Source of the DNA: Candidatus Cloacimonas sp.
GTDB lineage: Bacteria; Cloacimonadota; Cloacimonadia; Cloacimonadales; Cloacimonadaceae
Direction: 5' to 3'
Assembly (NCBI GenBank): GCA_035403355.1
Contig: DAONFA010000021.1
Span: 23,044 to 41,745, forward strand
Length of the DNA: 18,702 bases
Under the pieces are notes generated by a model. It had not been told where the DNA came from and made no database searches. It worked only from the letters and a program-made list of their open reading frames with translations. Position 1 is the stretch's first letter. Each line of letters starts with the position of its first letter. Positions 5,426 to 13,762 of this stretch are shown piece by piece. Both the position numbers and the translations under genes were made by a program.

Positions 5426-8400
5426 TTACTTTAATGTCTTCATTAGTTCTTGAACGGCACGAATAAGTTGTGGGTCTCGTTCTGCAATAATATCTTCCGG
5501 GGTAAGCTCCACTACTATGTCAGGTTGAACTCCATTTCCTTCCATATTCGTACCATCCAGTTTATACCAGCCGGTTCCCGGCATCCGCATAGAAGAACCA
5601 TCCTGTAAATAATAATGCCAGGTTCCGATAACTGCTCCGCTGGAAGGTGTGCCAACTACTTTACCTAATTTTAATTCCTGATAAACGGCAGGAAAGATTT
5701 CCCCGTCGCTGAAGGATTTTTCGTTTACTAATACAATACTTGGTTTGTCCCAAATATTATAAGGTTCGGAATGTAAATAGCGGCTGAATCTACGGCTGGT
5801 AGAGTAAGCATATTTCGTTTTCTGGAACAAGGTGATTAATTGGTCATGAATATGTCCACCGGTGTTACCACGCACATCAATAACCAAAGCTTCCTTATTG
5901 TAATTATCCACTATTAAATCGCGGTAAAACTTTTGCCATTCCTCATCACCCATTGCCGGAATATGGATATAACCAAGTTTTCCTTGGGAAAGTTCTTCTA
6001 CTTGTTTTTTCTTCTGGGCAACCTGATAATCATAGCGTAAATCCGTCATTTGAGTAAAGCTTAGTCCTGTAATTACTGCTTCTGTAATAATTCCATCTTG
6101 ATTTACCGTCAGCTTTATTTTTTTCCCTGTTTTTCCTGCCAAAAGGGAATCCAGAGCAGTATATTTGGTAATTTTAACTCCATCAATAGAAGTTAAAAGG
6201 CAACCTTCCGGGAAGTGATAAAAACTGCTTAAGCGGGAATTAGGATAAATTTTGCTAAGGCGAATACCTTCTTCTAAAACTGTAGAATAATCTAATTCTG
6301 CACCTAACCAGGCAGCAGGAGAGGTAAAAGGATTATATTCATCACGGGGATAAAAACCTGTATGCGAAGCATTTATATCGCCAATCATCTCTTCAATAAT
6401 TAAAGCTACATCATAGATATTTCTTGTTTTATCTACATAAGGACGGTAAAGTTCATAGATTTCCTTCCACGAAACATTGTGCATATCAGGGTCATAGAAG
6501 TTATTACCAAAAGCGTTCCATGCTTCCTCAAAGACCCTTTTGTTCAACAATGCTTTATCATACTGGTAATCGTATTTAATTTTTATCTCTTTGCGAGCGG
6601 AAGTATCAATGTTATATGACCTCAATCCATTATCCACAGTGTAATAAACAGTATCCTTAACCTTGGTATAGTAATCGGCATTTTCACCCAGATTAAACAC
6701 TTCCTTTATGTTCTTTCCGTAAATATTGGCTTTTTTCAGATAGCAATTTTTATCCTGCTGAATGGTATCTTCAATATAGTAAAAAGTGCTGTCGCTAATT
6801 GTATCCAGAACGAAATTATAATTATCTTTTGCAACTATAATCGGATAAAAGCGTTTTTCAAGTCCTTCCCAAACAATCTCCATCGGCTTGGGCTCTTTCT
6901 CTTCTATAACTGTTGTTGCAGGAATAACAGAGTAATCTTCATTCTCTTGTTCTTCATAAGTGCTATCCGGTTTACTTCTTTCCGCGTGTAAAATTTCGTC
7001 CCAAGGGTCTTTATCCAGTTCAAATTCGTCTCTGGGAACCAAATCCAGACGGTAAATACTACTTTCGTAAGTTAGTAAAATGGATTTATTATCAGGAGTC
7101 CAAATCAGATTTTGCCACCAGCGATTATCGTTTAAAAGAAGTTTGCTGTTACCTGTTTGCACATCATATAGATACAACTCTTTTGCATAGTTATCTTCTC
7201 GCAATGCTCCATACACGGCATAGCTGCCATCCTCGTTAAAAGCAAAATTGGTTACTACAGCCCAAGGTGTTTTTACGGGACGAATATTCACAAAGCCCGA
7301 ATCAGCAATGGCAACTTTCTGGTGACAGAAATAATCGTCGTATTTGATAAACCAGCGTCCATGCTTATCTTTATATAAATCCGTAACATTTAAACTATCA
7401 GCTCCAAACCATTCCACAGGGGAGAGGGTGATAATGGAATCGGCTGTTGCCAGAAAGAGTTTAACCACACCGCTATTAAATTTGTTAATTATCATTCGGC
7501 GTTCATCCAGAAATTGCATTGAGAACACAGAACCGTGATCAAAACTGATTTGTTTGGTTTCACCTCCTTTCAAGGGAGAAAAAAAACTGTCATAGTTATG
7601 AGTAAAACCAAGCAGTAGTTCGTCATCTGAAATAGCGTAATTATCCAAAGCGGAATTTCCGTAGCTGCGAACTATATTATCCTGCCATTCATCTTCCGCA
7701 AGGTCTATAAATAGAGGGCTGATTTTCGTGCCTGTTTTGAGGGTAGGGTCGTATTTATAGATAGCATCAAAATATTCAAAAACCAGGCGGTCATTAGCTC
7801 TTGCCAGGTTAATATCGCGAGCGCTGAAGGGTGTTAAATCAGTAATTTTTTCCGGTTTACGAAAAGATAGTTTATTAACTTTATTAACCTGTAAGCTCTT
7901 ACCATCGGATGCACAATAATATAGAGCACCTGTTTGAGAAAAACGGGGATACATTTCAGAAAGTTCAGAATTAGTTAGTTTAGTATATTTTTTTGTAGCA
8001 ATATCAATTTGCCAAAGCTCACCGTTGGCACTGCCGCGATAAGCTTCTCTTCTGGAATAGCCCTCTTTTTGGAAAACGATTTGTTTATTATCAGGACTCA
8101 AAGTGGCATAACGAGAAGCAATTTCAGCAATTAATAGTGGACTTGAACCATCAAGGGGAACTTTGTAAAAAGATAAACCCCAGCGGGGAGTGTATTTAGT
8201 GCATAAAAGATGACGGGAATCACTAAACCATTCCGAAATGCCTAAGGAATTGTAACTTACGGCTGTAGCTTCTCCACCCTGGATCGGCATTGTGTAAACC
8301 AAATTCTGTCCGGAACGGTCTGATGAAAAAGCAAGTAATTTACCATCGGGACTAAATTGGGGATTCCATTCATAAGCTGAAGTATTAGTTATTCTGCGAG

Positions 8401-8578
8401 GAATTCCTCCCTCAAAAGGAACAAGCCAAAGGTCATTACAATATACATAGCACACTAATTCTCCGTCAGGTGAGATAGCTGGGTCACGAGCAAAATATGC
8501 TTCCTTTGCAAATACCGGATAAGCACAAATAAGCAAGCACAAGAGCACTAATACTTTTTTTAGGATGGTGATAAACAT
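5426..8578 (-). CDS. Secreted Tricorn-like serine protease (S41 family)
   Basis: This 1050-residue protein resembles Tricorn core protease, which degrades peptides. A signal peptide is clear (charged start, hydrophobic residues 9-20, likely cleavage after Ala24), so it should act in the periplasm or outside the cell, unlike archaeal Tricorn. Residues about 30-520 are a beta-propeller with repeated PD40/TolB-like SPDG motifs. An acidic, low-complexity linker follows (about 520-570), then the C1 helical domain, a PDZ domain (about 760-840) and the S41 core. Catalytic candidates align with Tricorn: His739 in NASHTG, nucleophile Ser957 in FSDGEIF, and Glu1013 in NMEGNG. Length is close to archaeal Tricorn. 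An AAGGA site overlaps the end of the preceding gene, 6 nt away. Partner aminopeptidases are not seen. Confidence 0.92.
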   Translation of the reverse strand: MFITILKKVLVLLCLLICAYPVFAKEAYFARDPAISPDGELVCYVYCNDLWLVPFEGGIPRRITNTSAYEWNPQFSPDGKLLAFSSDRSGQNLVYTMPIQGGEATAVSYNSLGISEWFSDSRHLLCTKYTPRWGLSFYKVPLDGSSPLLIAEIASRYATLSPDNKQIVFQKEGYSRREAYRGSANGELWQIDIATKKYTKLTNSELSEMYPRFSQTGALYYCASDGKSLQVNKVNKLSFRKPEKITDLTPFSARDINLARANDRLVFEYFDAIYKYDPTLKTGTKISPLFIDLAEDEWQDNIVRSYGNSALDNYAISDDELLLGFTHNYDSFFSPLKGGETKQISFDHGSVFSMQFLDERRMIINKFNSGVVKLFLATADSIITLSPVEWFGADSLNVTDLYKDKHGRWFIKYDDYFCHQKVAIADSGFVNIRPVKTPWAVVTNFAFNEDGSYAVYGALREDNYAKELYLYDVQTGNSKLLLNDNRWWQNLIWTPDNKSILLTYESSIYRLDLVPRDEFELDKDPWDEILHAERSKPDSTYEEQENEDYSVIPATTVIEEKEPKPMEIVWEGLEKRFYPIIVAKDNYNFVLDTISDSTFYYIEDTIQQDKNCYLKKANIYGKNIKEVFNLGENADYYTKVKDTVYYTVDNGLRSYNIDTSARKEIKIKYDYQYDKALLNKRVFEEAWNAFGNNFYDPDMHNVSWKEIYELYRPYVDKTRNIYDVALIIEEMIGDINASHTGFYPRDEYNPFTSPAAWLGAELDYSTVLEEGIRLSKIYPNSRLSSFYHFPEGCLLTSIDGVKITKYTALDSLLAGKTGKKIKLTVNQDGIITEAVITGLSFTQMTDLRYDYQVAQKKKQVEELSQGKLGYIHIPAMGDEEWQKFYRDLIVDNYNKEALVIDVRGNTGGHIHDQLITLFQKTKYAYSTSRRFSRYLHSEPYNIWDKPSIVLVNEKSFSDGEIFPAVYQELKLGKVVGTPSSGAVIGTWHYYLQDGSSMRMPGTGWYKLDGTNMEGNGVQPDIVVELTPEDIIAERDPQLIRAVQELMKTLK

Positions 8579-8584
8579 ATATTT

Positions 8585-9877
8585 TTAGTCCTTTTCCTCA
8601 ATTTCCAACCCTTTTTGGGGTTTACTTACCTCGTAGCTGTGTTTTAATATCCTAAACAAAATGGGCGGTCGGCATACATCCTGAACTTTAATTTTCTTAG
8701 TTATCTGTTTTTCTGTTTTAAGAATCCTATTCAGGTTCTCATCTAAAGCAGTTTCATATTTTTGGATGCGGTTTTCCAGGGATGCAATAGCTGTAGCGTT
8801 TATTTCTCTTTCCTCTTTCAAGTGCACAAGTTCCCGGGTTAAAAGCAACAGCAAATTGCGGTAAAAGGGGCAAAGAGCAATTTCTATCTCTGTTTTTGTC
8901 CGGTCATAAGTTCCGGCTTGAAAAACAGTAATGGAATTTCCTGCCTGAGTTAAGCCACCGCAGATTTCGCTGCTACCTTCATCACCTACAATATCTCCGT
9001 CGCAAACGACGGTGGAGTTCTCTATTTTATCAGTAAAATGGATGTTATTCTGGCAGAGAACACTGGAAACGCTAATACTTTGGCATTCCAGATTACCGCC
9101 AATAATAATTCCTTTTTTAGTGCAGGAAATAATTTCTCCTTTCACCGTCAAATCCTTTTTGCAAATTACATTGCAGGAATGAAGGTCTCCCTGTACACAG
9201 AGGTCTGCCTCGCATTCTATATCGGCAAAAGCAACGGTTCCGTCAAGTAATAAATCTACCGGGCACTGGATTTTTGCTTCTGCCGGAATATCTTTACTGT
9301 TTAGCATAATATTATTTAGCAGACAAATACGCCCTTGTTCATCCAGATAGGGAAAACCGTCTTTTAAAGCAATAAAATGTCTGTTCTGGTTATCATAAGT
9401 GATGTTTTCTCCTGCTAACGCTTTTGCTTGTTCAATATCTACCGAACCGAAATCTATCAGCTCGCCAAAAATATCGTAAATACTACCACCCTGGTCAAAA
9501 ATATTGCAGGAATACTCTGCTACTACATCTCCGGTGCGAAAAGAGGTTAATTTATCCAAGGTCTCTACATCAATTGCAGTATCGGTAGTTAACGGTATAT
9601 CGGGATTGAATTTATAGTGCAACATAATGTTGCATTCATTTTTATTGCACATTGCTACAGGAAAAGGGACATCATATTCTTTTTCCAATGACTGCAAACG
9701 CAGATATTCCACGGCTTCGTCAAAACCGTTTTTAATGCCTGCTTCCTTAATGAGAGCAAGGATATCGTTCTCATCTATCAATTTACCTGTCTTTTTAATT
9801 GTTAACCATGCGGAAAGTGGTTCCGTGCGGATTTCTAAAATCAGATTTTCGTCTTTATTGGTAAATGTTTTAGCCAT
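8585..9877 (-). CDS. DUF342 / FapA-like protein
   Basis: The 430-residue protein has the DUF342 (FapA) pattern: an N-terminal mixed domain, a central right-handed beta-solenoid rich in short G-D-L-x-V-x-G-like turns (GDLHSCNVICKKDLTVKGE, GGNLECQSI), and a C-terminal coiled coil (about residues 340-410, many Glu/Lys/Leu). The biochemical role of the family is unclear; some members lie in flagellar or polysaccharide loci, but no flagellar gene is present here. I choose the ATG at 9877, which overlaps the yfiH-type stop in ATGGCTAA, a common coupled start. An upstream ATG at 9952 would bury 25 residues in the neighbouring gene. It precedes the Tricorn gene by 6 nt. Many Cys residues in the solenoid (about a dozen) are notable. 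Confidence 0.75.
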   Translation of the reverse strand: MAKTFTNKDENLILEIRTEPLSAWLTIKKTGKLIDENDILALIKEAGIKNGFDEAVEYLRLQSLEKEYDVPFPVAMCNKNECNIMLHYKFNPDIPLTTDTAIDVETLDKLTSFRTGDVVAEYSCNIFDQGGSIYDIFGELIDFGSVDIEQAKALAGENITYDNQNRHFIALKDGFPYLDEQGRICLLNNIMLNSKDIPAEAKIQCPVDLLLDGTVAFADIECEADLCVQGDLHSCNVICKKDLTVKGEIISCTKKGIIIGGNLECQSISVSSVLCQNNIHFTDKIENSTVVCDGDIVGDEGSSEICGGLTQAGNSITVFQAGTYDRTKTEIEIALCPFYRNLLLLLTRELVHLKEEREINATAIASLENRIQKYETALDENLNRILKTEKQITKKIKVQDVCRPPILFRILKHSYEVSKPQKGLEIEEKD

Positions 9878-10559
9878 AGAGGATACCTGCGATGTTAATT
9901 TGTCGGTTACGGGTTTTTTCTCTGCGATAAGAATGATAATTGGAGCTCTCAAAAGTGCAATCGTTAATATTTTCTATGTTGATTTCGGGAATTCCTGCCT
10001 TAAGTAATTGGGCATTAAGAGCATACCTGATATTTATGAAGCGGTTTTTGGTCAAATCGGGTTCCAGTCCTGCTGCCTTCAGTCCTTTATTGAATTCTTC
10101 ATATAATTCCCGGCTAACTTCATAGTGTTTATGGCAGATTCCTGCTCCAACAATAGCTGTTAAATCCATTGGTTGGCAATAGAAATGTTTCTTCATCAAT
10201 TTCACTGCTTCTCCGATAATATTTTTCCGGGTTCCTTCTCTACCGCAATGAAGAGCTGCTATCACATTTCTGCGGCTATCCAGTAAAAAAACAGGATAGC
10301 AATCGGCAGTTCGGATTAGTAAATACTGATAGGGAATATTGGTGATTAAGCCATCTGCTACAGGAATTTGCGGTTTATTACCGATGCCTGCTCCGCAATC
10401 AATTTCACGGCAAATATGGATTTCTTTGGAATGGGTCTGTTCAGCAATAACCAAACGCGAGATAGGGATTTTTTGTCCTTCAACAGTAAAATCCCTTTGG
10501 TAGTGCATTAAGGTACGATAGTCCGGTTCTCTTTTCCCCTGATAGTAAAATATTCTCAT
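9870..10559 (-). CDS. YfiH/LACC1-family purine nucleoside phosphorylase-like protein
   Basis: This 229-residue protein belongs to the multicopper polyphenol oxidase (YfiH, laccase-domain) family. Members studied biochemically phosphorylise or deaminate purine nucleosides at a zinc site. The three metal ligands are visible: His43 in AEQTHS, Cys87 in TADCYPV and His104 in ALHCGREG. The C-terminal CTFESSNYHSYRR segment matches the family CT..F.SYRR motif. Two family motifs are altered: HAGWRG reads HCGREG, and the usual GPxIxxCCYEV reads GAGICHKHYEV. The start ATG overlaps the MFS stop as ATGA. Being co-transcribed with hpt suggests a role in purine salvage, which is an inference. Confidence 0.88.
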   Translation of the reverse strand: MRIFYYQGKREPDYRTLMHYQRDFTVEGQKIPISRLVIAEQTHSKEIHICREIDCGAGIGNKPQIPVADGLITNIPYQYLLIRTADCYPVFLLDSRRNVIAALHCGREGTRKNIIGEAVKLMKKHFYCQPMDLTAIVGAGICHKHYEVSRELYEEFNKGLKAAGLEPDLTKNRFINIRYALNAQLLKAGIPEINIENINDCTFESSNYHSYRREKTRNRQINIAGILYG

Positions 10560-11866
10560 TGGTCAGATGCCTCCGGGTTTAAGGTTCTTTGCCTGTAAAC
10601 ATCGGTATTATCACTAATAACCAGCATTCTTAAAACACCTCTTAAGAAACCGGGAACTATCTTCAAACCGTAAAGCGACCATAGTAAAAATATTGAACCG
10701 CAAGTAATTAAAGTATAGCGCGCACCAATTCTGCTGGATAAATATCCCATCAATATACTTCCAATGGGAGCCATACTGGCAGAAGCCATTGTGTAAAGAG
10801 AAATAACCCTTCCCCTCATTTCCAGAGAAGTAATGCTTTGAATGAGAGTATTTGTGGTAGCCATAGTCATCATTCCAGATAAACCCAAAAATACCATAAA
10901 GAACATACTTAGCGGAATTGATCCAGAAAGGGCAAATAAAATGGAAGCAATACTAAAGCATAAACACAAATAAACCAAACGCGTTGGCATTCCTCTGATG
11001 CTCTTGCGCGATGCTAAAAAAAATGAACCGCATAAAGCACCAATTCCCATTGCGGACATCAATAAACCTTGAGTGGCAGAATTGCCTTGCAGGATATCCT
11101 TTGCAAAAATAGGCATTAAGGTAGAAAAAGACATTCCAAACACAGTGTAAATAGCCAGGTTACTTAGCAAAAACCGGATTGGCATATTTTCCCAGGAATA
11201 TTTCCAGCCCGAAAATATTTTCTTCAGAGTCGGCTCTTTTTGAGGTAGAAAGGGAGGATAGCTTATCTTGATAAAAAATAAAGAGATAATTACCGGGATA
11301 TAAGAAATTGCATTGATGGCAAAACAGACCCCTTCGCTAAACATCATAATTAAGAATCCACCGATTGCGGGTCCTATTAAACGAGCTCCATTAAACATCG
11401 CGGAATTGGTGGCTATAGCATTAGGTAAAAGAGCTCGGGAAGAAACAAGATCCATCACGAAATTTTGTCTGATAGGAGCATCCACGGCATCAATTATGCC
11501 CTGAATGAACGATAATATAAGGATGGGATATTGAACCTGCTTATTAATTACTCCGGTTAATACTAATATAGCTAAAACACCCGTTTGCACACAAAAGGCA
11601 ATCTGGGTAAGAATCATAATGTGATGACGGTTTAAGCGGTCTGCCCAAGCTCCGGCAAAAGGGCTTACAAAAACAGAAGGAATCATAGAAAGGAAGCTTA
11701 CCAAACCGAGTAAAAAAGCAGAACCGGTTAAGCGATAAACAAACCAGCCCATAGTGGTTCGCTGTATCCATGTTCCAATTAAAGAGATACCCTGCCCCAT
11801 AAAAAAAAGGCGGTAATTTTTGATTGTTAAAGAGACGAAGATTTCTTTTAATTTCTTAATTACCAT
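10556..11866 (-). CDS. Major facilitator superfamily exporter (MFS_3/EntS-like)
   Basis: The 436-residue protein has about 12 hydrophobic membrane segments spread along the chain with a longer cytoplasmic stretch in the middle (around residue 205-225). The MFS motif A is visible between helices 2 and 3 as GAWADRLNRHH. The start RLFFMGQGISLIGTWIQ and the overall pattern fit the MFS_3 group of proton-driven efflux pumps, related to EntS and macrolide exporters. The substrate cannot be told. The ATG is 2 nt after the hslU stop with only a weak ribosome site, implying coupled translation. The C-terminal tail after the last helix is hydrophilic. Confidence 0.9.
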   Translation of the reverse strand: MVIKKLKEIFVSLTIKNYRLFFMGQGISLIGTWIQRTTMGWFVYRLTGSAFLLGLVSFLSMIPSVFVSPFAGAWADRLNRHHIMILTQIAFCVQTGVLAILVLTGVINKQVQYPILILSFIQGIIDAVDAPIRQNFVMDLVSSRALLPNAIATNSAMFNGARLIGPAIGGFLIMMFSEGVCFAINAISYIPVIISLFFIKISYPPFLPQKEPTLKKIFSGWKYSWENMPIRFLLSNLAIYTVFGMSFSTLMPIFAKDILQGNSATQGLLMSAMGIGALCGSFFLASRKSIRGMPTRLVYLCLCFSIASILFALSGSIPLSMFFMVFLGLSGMMTMATTNTLIQSITSLEMRGRVISLYTMASASMAPIGSILMGYLSSRIGARYTLITCGSIFLLWSLYGLKIVPGFLRGVLRMLVISDNTDVYRQRTLNPEASDQ

Positions 11867-11868
11867 TA

Positions 11869-13230
11869 CTATAGAATGAAACGGGATAGGTCTTCACTTT
11901 CAATTATTGGATTTAGGCGTTCGGTAACCATTTTTTTGGTAATTTTAATGCTTTTAAGTGCTTCGGAAGGCATTTCAAAGAGATAATCATCCAATAAAGC
12001 GTTCATTACCGTATGCAATCTTCGGGCTCCGATATCTTCCATTTTTTCATTAGCTAAAGCAGAAAAACGAGCTATTTCCCGAACTGCTCCCGGCAAAAAA
12101 ATCAGCTCTACTCCTTCACTGCGGAAAATTGCCTGATATTGTTTGGTTAACGAATTCTCCGGTTCAATGAGAATGCGTTCAAAATCATCTTGGGTTAAAC
12201 TATTCAACTCCACCCGGATAGGAAATCTGCCTTGCAGTTCCGGAATAAGATCGGAAGGTTTTGCAGTATTAAAAGCACCGGCAGCAATGAACAAAATGTG
12301 CGAAGTATCAATCATTCCGTGTTTAGTTGGAACTTGGCTGCCCTCAACAATAGGCAGCAGGTCTCTTTGCACCCCGCTACGGGAAACATCAATACCGCTT
12401 TGTTTATCCGCATTGGCTATTTTATCTATTTCATCAATAAAGATAATTCCGTTTTCTTCCACTGACTTTTTAGCCGTCTCAATCAGCTTATCCTTGCTTA
12501 TCAAACGGTTAATTTCACTTTCCATAAATCTTTTCCAGGCAGTATGCACGGTAGTTTTAATTTTATGCGGTGCGCCTTTACCCTGAAAGATATTATTAAT
12601 CATTTCCGTAATATCAAAATCCAGTAATTCCAAACCCGGTCCCGGAAAAATCTCTAAATTGGGAGGATTATCCGCTTCGGGTTCAACCTCAATTTCTTTA
12701 TCATCTAAACTACCGGAGAGAAGCTTTTTGCGCATTTTTTCCCGACTGCGCAAATAGCGTTCATATTCAGCAGTTCCTGGATTGGTATTTTGTTTCATCT
12801 TTTTACTGCGGGGAATTAGAATGTCCAAAATCATATCCGTTGCATTATTTTCAGCTTCGTGACGCACTTCCTTAATCATTCTTTCGCGCACCTGGCTAAC
12901 GGAGTAATTCATTAATTCGCGAACCATTGATTCTACATCACGCCCCACATAGCCAACTTCAGTGAATTTGGATGCTTCCACTTTAATAAAAGGAGCATCA
13001 GTTAAACGGGAGAGTCGTCTGGCTATTTCTGTTTTTCCTACTCCCGTAGGTCCTATCAGGATAATATTATTAGGCATAATTTCGCCCTTGATGTCACCTG
13101 AGATTTGCTGTCGTCGCCAACGGTTTCGTAAAGCAATAGCTACACAGTGTTTTGCCTGATCTTGACCGATAATATATTTATCCAGTTGTTCCACAATGCG
13201 TTTGGGTGTTAAATATTCACTTATTAACAA
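11869..13230 (-). CDS. hslU: ATP-dependent protease ATPase subunit HslU (ClpY)
   Basis: HslU is the AAA+ unfoldase that feeds substrates to HslV in the cytoplasm. The 453-residue protein shows Walker A GPTGVGKT (60-67), the pore loop GYVG (93-96), an intermediate domain (about 110-240), Walker B FIDEID (264-269), the GARRLHTVM sensor-2 region, and a C-terminal LSRFIL tail of the type that docks into HslV. The start is TTG at 13230, one base after the hslV stop. No in-frame ATG fits better, an in-frame stop lies just upstream, and GAGG precedes it by 9 nt inside the hslV end. The non-ATG start may tune HslU level relative to HslV. Confidence 0.97.
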   Translation of the reverse strand: MLISEYLTPKRIVEQLDKYIIGQDQAKHCVAIALRNRWRRQQISGDIKGEIMPNNIILIGPTGVGKTEIARRLSRLTDAPFIKVEASKFTEVGYVGRDVESMVRELMNYSVSQVRERMIKEVRHEAENNATDMILDILIPRSKKMKQNTNPGTAEYERYLRSREKMRKKLLSGSLDDKEIEVEPEADNPPNLEIFPGPGLELLDFDITEMINNIFQGKGAPHKIKTTVHTAWKRFMESEINRLISKDKLIETAKKSVEENGIIFIDEIDKIANADKQSGIDVSRSGVQRDLLPIVEGSQVPTKHGMIDTSHILFIAAGAFNTAKPSDLIPELQGRFPIRVELNSLTQDDFERILIEPENSLTKQYQAIFRSEGVELIFLPGAVREIARFSALANEKMEDIGARRLHTVMNALLDDYLFEMPSEALKSIKITKKMVTERLNPIIESEDLSRFIL

Positions 13231-13231
13231 G

Positions 13232-13762
13232 TTATACTTCCTCTACAATATAATTTTCATTGGTATAGATACAAATTCCGGAAGCAATTTGCAATGCTTC
13301 AACGGCAATTTCACTTGCTCCCATTTTTGTTTTATGAGCCAAAGCTCTTGCCGCTGCCAAAGCATAGTTGCCACCACTACCGATAGCTACAATGTTATCG
13401 TCCGGTTCTAAAACATCGCCAATTCCGTTAATAAGCAGCAGGGAATCTTTATCTCCCGCTATCAGCATAGCTTCCAGGCGTCTTAAAATTCTATCCTGAC
13501 GCCAGTCCTTAGCTAAATCTATTGCTGCTTTGCGCAGGTTGCCTTTATGGGTTTTCAGTTTTTCTTCAAATCTATCCAGCAAGCTGAAAGCATCAGCTGT
13601 GGCGCCGGCAAAACCTACAATCACTTTCCCGTCAAATATTCTGCGGATTTTTTGGGCTTTGCTTTTTACGATTGCTTCGCCCATTGTAACCTGTCCATCT
13701 CCGCAAATAGCTGTTTTACCATTGCGGTGAATGCCTATAATAGTAGTTCCGTGCATTTCCAT
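13232..13762 (-). CDS. hslV: ATP-dependent protease peptidase subunit HslV (ClpQ)
   Basis: HslV forms the proteolytic chamber of the HslUV complex, with an N-terminal threonine nucleophile exposed after processing. The 176-residue protein reads MEMHGTTIIGIHRNGK; Thr6 aligns with the mature Thr1 of HslV, so five residues would be removed. The family GDGQVT and GSGGNYALAAARAL motifs are present and the length is typical. The ATG directly abuts the ftsH stop, with GGAGG 11 nt upstream in the ftsH end. A second ATG two codons on (13756) is possible but further from the ribosome site. Confidence 0.97.
   Translation of the reverse strand: MEMHGTTIIGIHRNGKTAICGDGQVTMGEAIVKSKAQKIRRIFDGKVIVGFAGATADAFSLLDRFEEKLKTHKGNLRKAAIDLAKDWRQDRILRRLEAMLIAGDKDSLLLINGIGDVLEPDDNIVAIGSGGNYALAAARALAHKTKMGASEIAVEALQIASGICIYTNENYIVEEV

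Noticed and set aside
9878..9952. Longer start for the DUF342 protein
   Set aside because: It would overlap the YfiH-type gene by 83 bp; the ATG in ATGGCTAA at the stop is the usual coupled arrangement.
12143..12586. 147-codon plus-strand frame opposite hslU
   Set aside because: It is antisense to a well-conserved part of hslU including Walker B; no recognisable domain.
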